Below, one piece after another: positions 54,695 through 63,385 of a stretch of DNA of 64,000 bases. The first letter of the stretch is position 1, and each line of letters begins with the position of its first letter. The notes beneath the pieces are model-generated. The model saw only the letters and a list, made by a program, of their open reading frames with translations, was not told where the DNA came from and searched no databases. The stretch lies in the NCBI GenBank assembly GCA_031266805.1, contig JAISAH010000102.1, forward strand, positions 32,130 through 96,129, given 5' to 3'. Origin of the DNA: Gracilibacteraceae bacterium. GTDB taxonomy: Bacteria; Bacillota; Desulfitobacteriia; Desulfitobacteriales; Syntrophobotulaceae. Both the position numbers and the translations under genes were made by a program.

Positions 54695-55996
54695 TTACAT
54701 TAGGTTGGGCAGGAACATGATGATCTGGGGGAAAGCTATGGTCAGGGCCGTGCAGACAATCAGGGCCAAGAGGAAGGGGACGGCCCCGCGGAAAACCGTC
54801 TGCAACGGAACGTCCGGCGCCACCCCGTGGGCGATATAGCAGCCCATGCCCACCGGGGGCGTCACTTGCCCCATGGTGACGGCGATAGTCATCATGACCC
54901 CGAACCAGATCAGGTCGTAGCCCACGGCCTCGACGATGGGGCAGAAGATGGGCACGGTCAGGGCGACCATGATGATGCCGTCGATGAAGCAGCCGGCGAT
55001 CAAAAGCAGGATCATGATGATAATGATGACCACCACCGGGAAGGTGTTGAGACCGATGAGCCAGGCGGAGATGGCGGCCGGGATCTTGGCGATGGCGATG
55101 AAGCGCCCGAACACCATGGCGCAGGCCAGGATGAAAAGGATCATGCCGATGGTCTCGGCGGTGTCCGTCAGCGAAGCGACGAATTTTTTCCAGTTCATCT
55201 TGCGCCGGACGGTGGTCACCACCAGCAAGGCGAAGCAGCCGATGGCCCCGCCCTCGGTGGGGGTGAACCAGCCTATCGACAAACCGCCGATGCAGAAGAC
55301 GAAGATGATCAAAGTGTCCACCAAGCCGCCGCCGGCTGCTTCCATCTTCTGCTTCATGGTGAAGCGTTCGCCGGCGGGGGCCAAGGACGGGTTCCGCTTT
55401 ACCATGATGGCGATGGTGATGATGTAAAGCGCCAGCAGCAGGATGCCGGCGCCGATGCCGGCGATAAAGAGCTTGCCGATGGAGCAGCCGGTCTCGATAC
55501 CGTAGATGATAGCGATGGTGGAGGGCGGGATCAGGAGGCCCAGACCGCCGCCGGCCGCCGTGCAGGCCGTCATCAGCTTGCGGTCGTATTTTTTCTCTCG
55601 CATCACCGGGAAAGCGATGGCGCTGATGGTGGCCGTGGTGGCGGGGGCGGAGCCGCAGACCGCGCCGAAGGCGGCGCAGGCCACCTCAGCCGCCATAGCC
55701 AAGCCGCCGGGCAGGTAGCCGATGCAGCGGTAGGCGAACTCGAAGAGCTGGGAGCCGACACCGGAGCGGAAGGCGATGTAGCCCATCCAGACGAACATGA
55801 CCACCGTGCTCATGTCATAGGAAGCGAAGCTGGCGAACATGTCCGTGGAGAGCAGGTTGAAGGCCGCGTCCGGGTTGGCCAGAAGGGCGAAGCCGATGAC
55901 TCCGAAGAAAGCCATGCATGTGCCAATAGGCATGCCCAGGAAAAGGAAGCAGAAGAACAGGACGGCGATAACCAAAGCGACGGTTTGAGTAGCCAT
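54695..55996 (-). CDS. dctM: TRAP transporter large permease subunit DctM (set 1)
   Basis: A 433-residue membrane protein of the TRAP transporter, with about twelve hydrophobic segments. It shows the conserved GSAPATTATISAIAFPVM and the LLIPPSTIAIIYG stretch. It drives Na+- or H+-coupled uptake of the ligand captured by DctP. The track start is trimmed to ATG 55996, which has GAAGGGGGC before it and lies 2 bp past the dctQ stop. Confidence 0.93.
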   Translation of the reverse strand: MATQTVALVIAVLFFCFLFLGMPIGTCMAFFGVIGFALLANPDAAFNLLSTDMFASFASYDMSTVVMFVWMGYIAFRSGVGSQLFEFAYRCIGYLPGGLAMAAEVACAAFGAVCGSAPATTATISAIAFPVMREKKYDRKLMTACTAAGGGLGLLIPPSTIAIIYGIETGCSIGKLFIAGIGAGILLLALYIITIAIMVKRNPSLAPAGERFTMKQKMEAAGGGLVDTLIIFVFCIGGLSIGWFTPTEGGAIGCFALLVVTTVRRKMNWKKFVASLTDTAETIGMILFILACAMVFGRFIAIAKIPAAISAWLIGLNTFPVVVIIIIMILLLIAGCFIDGIIMVALTVPIFCPIVEAVGYDLIWFGVMMTIAVTMGQVTPPVGMGCYIAHGVAPDVPLQTVFRGAVPFLLALIVCTALTIAFPQIIMFLPNLM

Positions 55997-55998
55997 GC

Positions 55999-56523
55999 TC
56001 ACGCCCCCTTCCAATCGTCTTCAGAAGGACCGGACTTCTTCTCGCCCCAATGCTGCAGGGAGTCAATGAAGTTATAAATCATGACGACCAAATAGTTCAA
56101 AAGCCCTATCGACAGGCAGACCACCGCCGGCCAATGGGGGATGCCCATGATCCAGGTTCGGCTGTGGTAGGAGTAAGTGTTGCCGATATAGAGGAAGAAA
56201 CGCCAGGTGATCACCGCCAGAGTGACGGCGGCCATGGTCATCATGATGATGAAAACGACCTTGCCGATCTTGGGCGGCAGGTACTCCCGGACAAAGTCCA
56301 CCCGGATATGCTTGCGCAGCTGCTCGGTGACGCTGACGGCAAAGGCCACCGCCAAGGCGTTGAAGATGCTGACGATGTCGGTAAGCCCCGCCACCGGCGT
56401 AGAGAAAAAGACGCGTCCCAGCACGCTGACGGCCACCACCGCCATCGTACAAAACAGCACCAGATCCGCCAGAAAGGCCATGATTTTGGCCGAGCACCGC
56501 ACATATTTTCCGTATAATTCCAT
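55999..56523 (-). CDS. dctQ: TRAP transporter small permease subunit DctQ (set 1)
   Basis: A 174-residue protein with four membrane helices (LADLVLFCTMAVVAVSVLGRVFF; IFNALAVAFAVSVTEQLRKHIRVDF), typical of DctQ. GGAGG precedes the ATG. It pairs with the DctM encoded directly after it. Confidence 0.9.
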   Translation of the reverse strand: MELYGKYVRCSAKIMAFLADLVLFCTMAVVAVSVLGRVFFSTPVAGLTDIVSIFNALAVAFAVSVTEQLRKHIRVDFVREYLPPKIGKVVFIIMMTMAAVTLAVITWRFFLYIGNTYSYHSRTWIMGIPHWPAVVCLSIGLLNYLVVMIYNFIDSLQHWGEKKSGPSEDDWKGA

Positions 56524-56556
56524 TTCGCCTCCGTTTTATCCGTTCAGTGAGGAGAC

Positions 56557-56579
56557 TCGGGGAACCGGCGGCTCCCCGA
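56557..56579. other. Intercistronic hairpin between dctP and dctQ (set 1)
   Basis: TCGGGGA ... TCCCCGA forms a 7-bp stem, extended inward by CC/GG pairs, in the 84-bp gap after dctP. Hairpins in this place are common in operons where the binding protein is needed in excess over the permease, through mRNA stabilisation or partial termination. Confidence 0.65.
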
Positions 56580-56607
56580 ACCTCCCTTGGAATCTGGACT
56601 GAAGGTC

Positions 56608-57693
56608 TCAGTACTTGTCGGAAAGCTCCATCAGGATGTCAAAGGCGCCCTGCCCGTCAAGGCCGGCGGCGTTTTTCTCGTCGATCCAAGCTTGGTGCTG
56701 AGGCGTGATGGCCTCATACCAGCGAGCCAGTTCGGCGTCGGAAAGCTCGATAATTTCCACGCCTAAGCTATCGGCAAATTCCAGACCGCTGTTGTAGTAG
56801 TCATCGGCCAGCTGCCCGGTTTCCACCACCGCCTCCAAACTGACGCGCTCGATCTCGGCCTGCACCGCCGGAGGGAGTGATTCCCAGGTCCGCTTGTTCA
56901 TGAAGATGGGGTGGGGGATATAGGAGATGCCGGGGATCAAAGTCACATACTTGGAAACCTCGGCCAGATTGTTGGGCTTGCCCAAAGTGCCGGGGTTCGC
57001 CATGTTCACGTCCACCGTGCCCTTGAGCAGAGCGTCGTAGGTCTCGGGCATCGTGAGGCCTACCGGGGTGGAACCCAGAAGCTGCACCGTGCTGACGCAA
57101 AAGCCGGTGACCCGCACCTGGGTGCCCGTCATGTCCTCAAGCTTCTCGATGCGTTTGTTGCCCATGAGGACCGAGGGCGGCATGCTGTAGGCCCAGAGCA
57201 TCTTCACGTCGTTGTACTCGGCGAAGTCCTGATGTATCCACTCGTTGGCCGCCAAGGAGGCGTTCACACAGTCGTCGAACTGGATGCCGCCCATGAAGAT
57301 GCCGCTGAAGAGCGGGAACTCCGCCGGGTTGTAGGCGATGTCCTCTTCCGCTACCTCCGCCACGCCGTCACGGACGCCGGGGTAGATAGTGCCGGACTTC
57401 ATCAAAGTACCGCTGGGGTAGATGGTGACCGTGACCTTGCCCTGGGTGGCCTCCTCGACCTTGTCGGCCCAATGCTGGATGCCTTCCGTCAGGACGTGGT
57501 TGTCCGCCAAAGTGATGGGCATCTTCAGCTCTATCGCCTGCATGTTGTCCAAAGCCGTCTGCAGGTCTTCCGCCTCAGGTTCACCGCCCGGGGTTTGCGC
57601 CGGTGGGGTCTGCGCGGCCGGAGCGCCGCCGCAGGCTGAAAAAGTCAAAAGCAAACATACCGCCATGAAAATGAGACTCATTTTTTTAAGCAT
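56608..57693 (-). CDS. dctP: TRAP transporter solute-binding protein DctP (set 1), lipoprotein
   Basis: A 361-residue extracytoplasmic receptor. The start MLKKMSLIFMAVCLLLTFSACGG is a lipoprotein signal with a lipobox Cys. The family core VTGFCVSTVQLLGSTPVGLTMPETYDALLKGTVD contains the region where the substrate carboxylate-binding Arg usually sits (TGTQVRVTG). ATG 57693 has GAGGAGG 6 nt upstream; the track start 57717 is rejected. It is 42 bp downstream of the second M24 gene, likely co-transcribed. AAG and GAG codons dominate. Confidence 0.92.
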   Translation of the reverse strand: MLKKMSLIFMAVCLLLTFSACGGAPAAQTPPAQTPGGEPEAEDLQTALDNMQAIELKMPITLADNHVLTEGIQHWADKVEEATQGKVTVTIYPSGTLMKSGTIYPGVRDGVAEVAEEDIAYNPAEFPLFSGIFMGGIQFDDCVNASLAANEWIHQDFAEYNDVKMLWAYSMPPSVLMGNKRIEKLEDMTGTQVRVTGFCVSTVQLLGSTPVGLTMPETYDALLKGTVDVNMANPGTLGKPNNLAEVSKYVTLIPGISYIPHPIFMNKRTWESLPPAVQAEIERVSLEAVVETGQLADDYYNSGLEFADSLGVEIIELSDAELARWYEAITPQHQAWIDEKNAAGLDGQGAFDILMELSDKY

Positions 57694-57735
57694 TTTCTTC
57701 CTCCTCGAATTTTCCAATCAAAATACCGGGATCGC

Positions 57736-59007
57736 TTAAAGAATCATCAGCTCTATTTCCGGACCGTAAAGTTTTTCGCATCCGTCCGCGGTTACGGCGT
57801 ACATGTTGCCCGGGCCGAAAACCCCCGGTTTTTTCAGCTGAAAACCGGATTTCGCCGCGCTGGGATGCAGGACCAACACCATATTTTCTTCCAGTATCAG
57901 GTCTTCCTCGGCAGAAAACGTCCCTTCATCGATGGTCAGACCCATGAGATGCCCGCGGGGCCCCGCCTCAAAATCCGCGGCGCTGAGCCAGCCGGCCGCC
58001 CTGACTTCTTCATCCATAATATGACAAATATCCTTGGCGTTCGCGCCCGGTTTTATCGCCGCGGCGCCTTTGCTCTGAGCGGCCGCCGCCGCTTTGTGCA
58101 GTTCGCGCATGACCGGCTGCGGTTCGCCCACGCTGGCAAGCGCGACCCGCTGCGTCCAATAGCCGCCGATGGCCGCTGTGATCTCCATGAGGATCATGCC
58201 GCCTTTTTCTACGCGCACCGGAGAGTGGGCGCTGGTCCAGTACGGACAGGAGACGTCCAGAGCGTTGATCTGCATCAGATTGAAAACCTTGTCCGCCTGA
58301 CGCTCGTACATCATCCTGCTCCATTCGGCCGTGATCTGGTAGTCATACATGCCGGGCCGGACAAAATCGCGCATGGCCAGCCAGATTTCATCGCATACCC
58401 GCGCGGACTGGCGGGCGAGATTCAATTCGCCCGGAGATTTCACGCGGCGCAGCTTGGTAAAATCAGCGGCTATATCCGGCAGCTCCAGATCCGGAAATTC
58501 CTGCCGCAGCGCTTCAAATTTCGCCGTGTCCAGCAGCGTGCGGTCGATGCCCAGCCGTCCCTTCGTCAGGCCCTTGGCGCGCATGACGCTCGCTATGCTC
58601 TCAAAAGTCGGCTGGTGGATATGCGCGCGGTCAAACCAGATATCATCTTGGAATTCGTCAACACAACGGTATTGATAGGCTCTGGTCGGGTGAAAAGCAA
58701 ATATCTCCGGCTCCCCGTCCGCCGGAAACAACGCGTAACCGTAACGCTGGCCGATGCGGAAATACTGTCCCGTAACATAGCGAATATTGCATTCTTCCCA
58801 GGCGTTGCCGCTCAGAAGAATCGCGTCCAGTTCATGCTCTTTGATAAATTTTCTGATCCTGGCGTAACGCCACTCTTTGTCCGCCAAAGTCAATCCCGCC
58901 AAAATTCTTTCTCCCTCCCGCCTGTGATTTTTCCCAGCAGATTCCGCCTGCCCTCCTTCCTTTTGCGGATCGCGGCTGATACGCTGTTTAATTAATACCT
59001 CGTTCAT
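57736..59007 (-). CDS. M24-fold hydrolase, creatinase-like, with altered metal ligands (copy B)
   Basis: A 423-residue protein from MNEVLIKQRISRD. The N-terminal creatinase domain is followed by an M24 domain in which the metal ligands are again altered. MILMEITAAIGGYWTQRVAL has E and T/Q for the two Asp, GPRGHLMGL keeps a His, and MVLVLHPS has HP in place of EPG. It is distant from copy A (different lengths and motifs) but shares the same type of loss. The track start 59160 would include a terminator and two dyads, so ATG 59007 is chosen despite a weak ribosome site. It is probably the first gene of the operon M24B-dctPQM-M24A-MFS. Confidence 0.8.
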   Translation of the reverse strand: MNEVLIKQRISRDPQKEGGQAESAGKNHRREGERILAGLTLADKEWRYARIRKFIKEHELDAILLSGNAWEECNIRYVTGQYFRIGQRYGYALFPADGEPEIFAFHPTRAYQYRCVDEFQDDIWFDRAHIHQPTFESIASVMRAKGLTKGRLGIDRTLLDTAKFEALRQEFPDLELPDIAADFTKLRRVKSPGELNLARQSARVCDEIWLAMRDFVRPGMYDYQITAEWSRMMYERQADKVFNLMQINALDVSCPYWTSAHSPVRVEKGGMILMEITAAIGGYWTQRVALASVGEPQPVMRELHKAAAAAQSKGAAAIKPGANAKDICHIMDEEVRAAGWLSAADFEAGPRGHLMGLTIDEGTFSAEEDLILEENMVLVLHPSAAKSGFQLKKPGVFGPGNMYAVTADGCEKLYGPEIELMIL

Positions 59008-59050
59008 TTCCGCGTTGCCACAATTATAAAAACATTCGGAAGAAGTATCT

Positions 59051-59103
59051 GTAGTTAATGCTACGAATGAGCAAATATTCAGATAATATGTAGCGAAGGC
59101 TAC
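59051..59103. promoter_or_regulatory. Tandem operator-like dyads GTAG-N6-CTAC
   Basis: GTAGTTAATGCTAC (59051-59064) and GTAGCGAAGGCTAC (59090-59103) are two copies of a 14-bp GTAG-N6-CTAC dyad, 39 bp apart centre to centre, upstream of the copy B M24 gene. A TATTAT on the minus strand lies between them. They look like a paired repressor or activator site. Confidence 0.55.
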
Positions 59104-59123
59104 AAAACTATGTACAATGCGGG

Positions 59124-59166
59124 AAAAACAAAGGGTCGGACCGCCGCGCCGCCGATCCAACCCTTT
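59124..59166 (-). terminator. Rho-independent terminator of TRAP set 2
   Basis: On the minus strand a 14-bp stem (AAAGGGTTGGATCG with CGGTCCGACCCTTT, two G-U pairs) with a 9-nt loop is followed by GTTTTT. It lies about 40 bp past the set 2 dctM stop, separating that operon from the M24B operon. Confidence 0.8.
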
Positions 59167-59207
59167 ATTTTATTTTACTCCGGAAACCTCCGCCGCAAGG
59201 CGCGCGG

Positions 59208-60509
59208 TCAGCGACCGGCCATATGCGGCAGGAACAAAGACAGCTGCGGCACATAGGTCACGATGATCAGCGCCGGCAGCCAAACCACCAGGATCAGGAA
59301 AAAAGTTGGTTTCATCATGGCCGCCACCGGCGTGTTACTGAGCCGGGCGGCCAGATAGGTGAGCGGAGCGCAGGGCGGCGTGACGCAGCCGAGACTGATA
59401 TTGACGGCCACGATCGCGGCGAAATGGATCCGGTCCACCCCCACAGAGTCCACGATAGGGAGCAGCAAAGGCACGGCTAGCAGCATGGCGCTGACGTCGT
59501 CCATCAGCATACCGACGATGATCATAAAAATATTGACGAGACAGAGTACCACAAATCTGTTCTGGGAAACGGAGTTGATGACGTCGAGCATGGAGTCCGG
59601 CAGGTTTTCCATGATATAGATGCGACTCAGCATCATGACCATAAAGATCATCACCATGACGACGCCGATAGTGCTGGCGCTGCTCACCAGCATCGGCCCC
59701 AAACTTTTCAGGCTGAGGGAGCGGTAGACCAAAAAACCGACGAGCAAAGCGTAGATCAAAGAGACGGAGGCTGATTCCGTCGGCGTCATGATGCCGGAAT
59801 AAATACCGCCCAATATGATGAAAGGGAAAATCGCCGCAGGGATAAAAGATATGCCGGTCTTTTTCAGACGGGCGACATACACGTCCTTGGGCATTTTTTC
59901 CATCACGTCCATGCCGGTGTCGTGCCGCACCATGAAATAGTAGGCGATAGAAAACATCACCGTCATCATTATCCCCGGCAGGAAAATCGCCAGGAAACAG
60001 GCTATCACCGACTGCTGGGAAATCCAGGCGTAAACTATCATCAGCGAACTCGGTGGGATCAGACCGCCCAGCAGGCAGCAGCTGGCGATGAGGGCGGCGG
60101 ATTTGCCCTTGTTATACCCGGCGGCGTCCATGCGCGGCCACATGATAGAGCCGATAACAGTCATGGTCGCCGTCGCGCTGCCTGTCACCGAGCCGAAAAG
60201 CGCGCAGGACGCCACAGCCACAATGCCGAGCGAGCCTTTGACGCGGCCGATCAGCAGATTGACAAAATCAACCAGATGAGCGCCGATGCCGCTTTTTTCG
60301 ATCACGCCGCCCGCGATGACAAACAGGGGAATGGCTAAAAGGACATAGCTGCTCAGCCGGGAGTAGGAATAGGGCATGAGTACTGAAGGGTCGTAGTGCC
60401 CGGCCAGCACCAAATACATGACGACGGCGAAAAAAGAAGCCGGCACGGGGATCCCGATGACGAGCAGGAGGATCAGCAACAGAATGGAGACGACGACGAT
60501 GACGCTCAT
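59208..60509 (-). CDS. dctM: TRAP transporter large permease subunit DctM (set 2)
   Basis: A 433-residue permease with about twelve hydrophobic segments. It has GSVTGSATATMTVIGSIMWPRM, GGLIPPSSLMIVYAW and the GCVTPPCAPLTYLA stretch typical of DctM. It overlaps dctQ by 4 bp (ATGA). It is the last gene of its operon and ends at a strong terminator. Confidence 0.93.
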   Translation of the reverse strand: MSVIVVVSILLLILLLVIGIPVPASFFAVVMYLVLAGHYDPSVLMPYSYSRLSSYVLLAIPLFVIAGGVIEKSGIGAHLVDFVNLLIGRVKGSLGIVAVASCALFGSVTGSATATMTVIGSIMWPRMDAAGYNKGKSAALIASCCLLGGLIPPSSLMIVYAWISQQSVIACFLAIFLPGIMMTVMFSIAYYFMVRHDTGMDVMEKMPKDVYVARLKKTGISFIPAAIFPFIILGGIYSGIMTPTESASVSLIYALLVGFLVYRSLSLKSLGPMLVSSASTIGVVMVMIFMVMMLSRIYIMENLPDSMLDVINSVSQNRFVVLCLVNIFMIIVGMLMDDVSAMLLAVPLLLPIVDSVGVDRIHFAAIVAVNISLGCVTPPCAPLTYLAARLSNTPVAAMMKPTFFLILVVWLPALIIVTYVPQLSLFLPHMAGR

Positions 60510-61036
60510 GACTCGCCGCCTTCGGCTCGCGCCGGCTCCTCCGGCAAGCCGCGCGCGAGCGTCATGGCGTAACGGACGGTATGCCAGCCCGAGTACAAAG
60601 TCATGAGGGCCAGACCGGCCAGAATAATGCCGTATATCAGGGCAAAGGAAATATGGAGCGTCAGCGTCGCTTTGCCGATGGCCGCGGTGCGGACGACCAG
60701 TCGGACCGCCAGATAGACGCTGACGGACATCAGAGCCGTTTCCGCCGCGCCGCGCGCAACTTTGAGAAGCAGCAGGGCTTTCCGGTTTTTGATAAACATG
60801 CTGGAAAGATCCGCTGTTATCTGGTTTTCTTCATAGCTGCCGTAGCCGCTGCCGATGAAATACAGGAGAACGGCGAACACCATAATGATTTCTTCCATGC
60901 CCATGAAGCTGTATCTGAAAAAATAGCGCAGGAGCACAGTGACAAACACGAGCAGAATGACGGCTATACCGCTGATGACGAGAGTGAAGCGCTGCAGAAA
61001 AAGCAGGGCGTTCCACAGGGCGCGGAGCGGTTTCAT
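60506..61036 (-). CDS. dctQ: TRAP transporter small permease subunit DctQ (set 2)
   Basis: A 176-residue protein with four membrane helices (FTLVISGIAVILLVFVTVLLRYFF; GMEEIIMVFAVLLYFIGSGYGSYEENQITADL), as expected for DctQ. Its start shares one base with the dctP stop and its end overlaps dctM by 4 bp. Confidence 0.9.
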   Translation of the reverse strand: MKPLRALWNALLFLQRFTLVISGIAVILLVFVTVLLRYFFRYSFMGMEEIIMVFAVLLYFIGSGYGSYEENQITADLSSMFIKNRKALLLLKVARGAAETALMSVSVYLAVRLVVRTAAIGKATLTLHISFALIYGIILAGLALMTLYSGWHTVRYAMTLARGLPEEPARAEGGES

Positions 61037-62133
61037 CAGACGCTGCCTGACGCCGCAACCAAGCCGTTATACAAATCGTCGCCGATGTCGTCTTTGATCT
61101 GCGGCCAGACGATCTCGCGGCATTTGGTGGTAAAATCGTCCAGAACAGCCTGATCGGGAACGATCACTTCAATGCCGTAATCACGCATTTTTTGCAGATA
61201 TTCGGCCTCAATAGCCTCGCCGCGCTCAATGCTCTGTTCAAAAACCCAGTCGGCGTTCACGGTCAATGCGTTTTGCTGCTCCGGCGTCAGGCTGTTGAAA
61301 GTATTCAAGTTGAGACTGATGGTGGAAACCTCGAAGAAATTGTTTATCTGGATATAATATTTGATCACGTCGCGGAACTGATCATAGCAGGCCGGGGGAT
61401 GGCCGCCGACAAAAGCGTCGATAACTCCGGTCTGCATCGAGGTGAAAAGCTCCGACCAGTTGATGCTCTGGCAGTTATAGCCCATTTCCTGCATCAGCAC
61501 GGAGAACAGAGACGAATTAGGCACGCGCAGGAGGATATCATGCGCGGCGCCCCACTGATCCCAGGCGGCAGGCATTTTAGCGGAGGCCAGACCGCCGGCC
61601 CCGACCGCGTGTAAAGTCAGCAGTTTGACATTGATATCCGCGCACATCTGTTCATAGGCGTCATAGACGAAAGTGCCTTTGGAGTATATTTCACCGGCGT
61701 TTTCCCACGAATTAGCCACATAGGGGAATACGACCAGATTGAATTTTTCCCCGTAGGACACGGAGGGAGCGCCGAAGGTCATCATGTCGGGCGAGCCTTC
61801 CGCCACTTCGTCAAAAACGGTGGTATAGTCGCCGAGGACGCCGGAATAAAAGGGTTTGATGACGACTGTGCCGTTACTGTCGTTCTTGACCCTTTCGATA
61901 TACTCCGCCAGCAGCTGACCGGTCGGATGGTCCGCCGTGTAATCGCAGTGGATCCGCAGTTCCACCACTTCCGCGGCCGCCGGTTCCTGCGGTTCGGCGC
62001 CATCGGCCGGTTCCTGGGATTCCGTGCCGCCGGCCGGAGCCGCCGGCTGGGACGGTTGGCTGGAACAGGCTGACAGGAGAACGATCAATGACAGCAGGCA
62101 ACAGAGGAATAAGGAGACAGCTTTCTTCTTCAT
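61036..62133 (-). CDS. dctP: TRAP transporter solute-binding protein DctP (set 2), lipoprotein
   Basis: A 365-residue receptor with a lipoprotein signal (MKKKAVSLFLCCLLSLIVLLSACSS) and a Pro/Glu-rich spacer. A DctP fold follows (ELRIHCDYTADHPTGQLLAEYIERVK; ILLRVPNSSLFSVLMQEMGYN; FTSMQTGVIDAFVGG). It is the first gene of the second TRAP operon and is divergent from the LysR gene. It is only distantly similar to set 1 DctP, so different ligands are likely. Confidence 0.92.
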   Translation of the reverse strand: MKKKAVSLFLCCLLSLIVLLSACSSQPSQPAAPAGGTESQEPADGAEPQEPAAAEVVELRIHCDYTADHPTGQLLAEYIERVKNDSNGTVVIKPFYSGVLGDYTTVFDEVAEGSPDMMTFGAPSVSYGEKFNLVVFPYVANSWENAGEIYSKGTFVYDAYEQMCADINVKLLTLHAVGAGGLASAKMPAAWDQWGAAHDILLRVPNSSLFSVLMQEMGYNCQSINWSELFTSMQTGVIDAFVGGHPPACYDQFRDVIKYYIQINNFFEVSTISLNLNTFNSLTPEQQNALTVNADWVFEQSIERGEAIEAEYLQKMRDYGIEVIVPDQAVLDDFTTKCREIVWPQIKDDIGDDLYNGLVAASGSV

Positions 62134-62183
62134 GACTGAGCCCTCTTTCTTTTTATTTCCGCCCGTTGCGGCGGCGATATTTT

Positions 62184-62212
62184 ATTATAACCAAACTTGC
62201 CTGATTCGTAAA
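62184..62212 (-). promoter_or_regulatory. Predicted promoter of TRAP operon 2
   Basis: On the minus strand TTTACG (62212-62207), 17 bp and TATAAT (62189-62184) lie about 50 bp before dctP. The -35 overlaps a LysR-type dyad. The 331-bp divergent region 62134-62464 otherwise holds only the LysR promoter described below. Confidence 0.65.
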
Positions 62213-62224
62213 GCAAAATTTTAC
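62208..62224. promoter_or_regulatory. Candidate LysR-type regulator binding site
   Basis: GTAAA-N7-TTTAC is an interrupted dyad of the kind LysR regulators bind, placed across and just upstream of the -35 of the TRAP operon 2 promoter. The adjacent LysR gene is the obvious candidate regulator. Confidence 0.5.
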
Positions 62225-62320
62225 AAATATTTGCGCCGAGACCCTCAGGCAGGAGCCAGGGAGTGGCGATGGAGCTGTTCTCCCCCCTAAATTTCCCAAT
62301 TCAGGATATTTTGAATTTTG

Positions 62321-62349
62321 TTGACGCCAGGACCCCTGGATGCTAAACT
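62321..62349 (+). promoter_or_regulatory. Predicted promoter of the lysR gene with a palindrome in its spacer
   Basis: TTGACG, 17 bp and TAAACT lie 115 bp before the lysR start. The spacer begins with the palindrome CCAGG-ACC-CCTGG (62327-62339), which could be an autoregulatory operator. Confidence 0.45.
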
Positions 62350-62464
62350 TGAAAGCAGATGGAACATAGAACATCACATTGAACCAACTATCCGACCTCG
62401 TTACAGAATATTGCGTTGATGGAGGCATTGGCAATTGTTGAAGCGACTGGAGGTAAGGATAAGG

Positions 62465-63373
62465 ATGGATCTCAAGCAGCTTAGGTATCTGGTCGAAATA
62501 GCAAAGCACCGCTCTATGACTTTAGCCTCAAAAAGAATCTTCATCAGTCAGCCGACAATCAGCAATGCTCTCAAGAATTTGGAAGAGGAGTTGGGTGTCG
62601 AGCTTTTTATCCGGAACAAAAGTGGGATTTCTATGACCCCATTCGGCCAGGAGGTCGTGGTAAGAGCAAAGAGCATATTGGAAGAGGTAGGCGCGATACA
62701 AAGCAAGGCGCAGATCGCCAAAAAGCCGGCGAATGTGTTTGCCGGAACCCTCATGATCTACACTGTTTCTTCGATCAACCATACGATACTGCCGGATATT
62801 CTGGAGGCGTACAAACGCCAATATCCACACGTTTCGTTCAATGTCATCGAGACAGATTTGGAAGAAATTGTCATTCAAGTCCAAAGAAAGAAAAATAGCA
62901 TAGCCCTTGTGGCTATAGAAAACTACATCGTCGAACACTATCAGTTGGATTCAGTCGTTAACTATGTGCCCCTTGTACAGGAGCGCATGTTCGTCTATGC
63001 CGCTAAGAACTCGCCGATATTCAAGTACAAGTCCATCAGCATGAAAAAAATCCTCGCCTACCCGCTCGTGATCTACGATGTGAATACCTGGGCAGATGAG
63101 TCGTTGCGGCCATATGGCAAAGCAAATGTCTTATTGAAATCCAATGACATGGCTCTGGGATTCAAAATGGTAGCGGAAAGTCACGCGGTAGGCTTTGCCA
63201 GCAATATGGTCATCAACAAAGGGGCATTCTTCGACAGCAGCTTGGTTTCATATATTCCCATTGAAAACCAGATTCAGTACTACATCGGCTATATGTACAG
63301 CAAAGAAAAAGAGCTGGAAGCGCCTCTGCTCGAATTCATCAACATTTTCAAGTTCCATCTTAACAGCATATGA
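62465..63373 (+). CDS. LysR-family transcriptional regulator
   Basis: A 302-residue regulator. The N-terminal winged helix (MDLKQLRYLVEIAKHRSMTLASKRIFISQPTISNALKNLEEELG) is followed by a periplasmic-binding-protein-like ligand domain. The track start 62435 is replaced by ATG 62465, which has AAGGA 5 nt (and GGAGG 11 nt) upstream. It faces away from TRAP operon 2 and probably controls it, possibly with the M24 operon too. Confidence 0.92.
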   Translation: MDLKQLRYLVEIAKHRSMTLASKRIFISQPTISNALKNLEEELGVELFIRNKSGISMTPFGQEVVVRAKSILEEVGAIQSKAQIAKKPANVFAGTLMIYTVSSINHTILPDILEAYKRQYPHVSFNVIETDLEEIVIQVQRKKNSIALVAIENYIVEHYQLDSVVNYVPLVQERMFVYAAKNSPIFKYKSISMKKILAYPLVIYDVNTWADESLRPYGKANVLLKSNDMALGFKMVAESHAVGFASNMVINKGAFFDSSLVSYIPIENQIQYYIGYMYSKEKELEAPLLEFINIFKFHLNSI

Positions 63374-63385
63374 GGAGGCCGACCC

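Noticed and set aside
54827-56077. 416-aa plus-strand ORF antisense to dctM
   Set aside because: Asp/Gly/His-rich translation is the reverse of a membrane protein (DctM); not a real gene.
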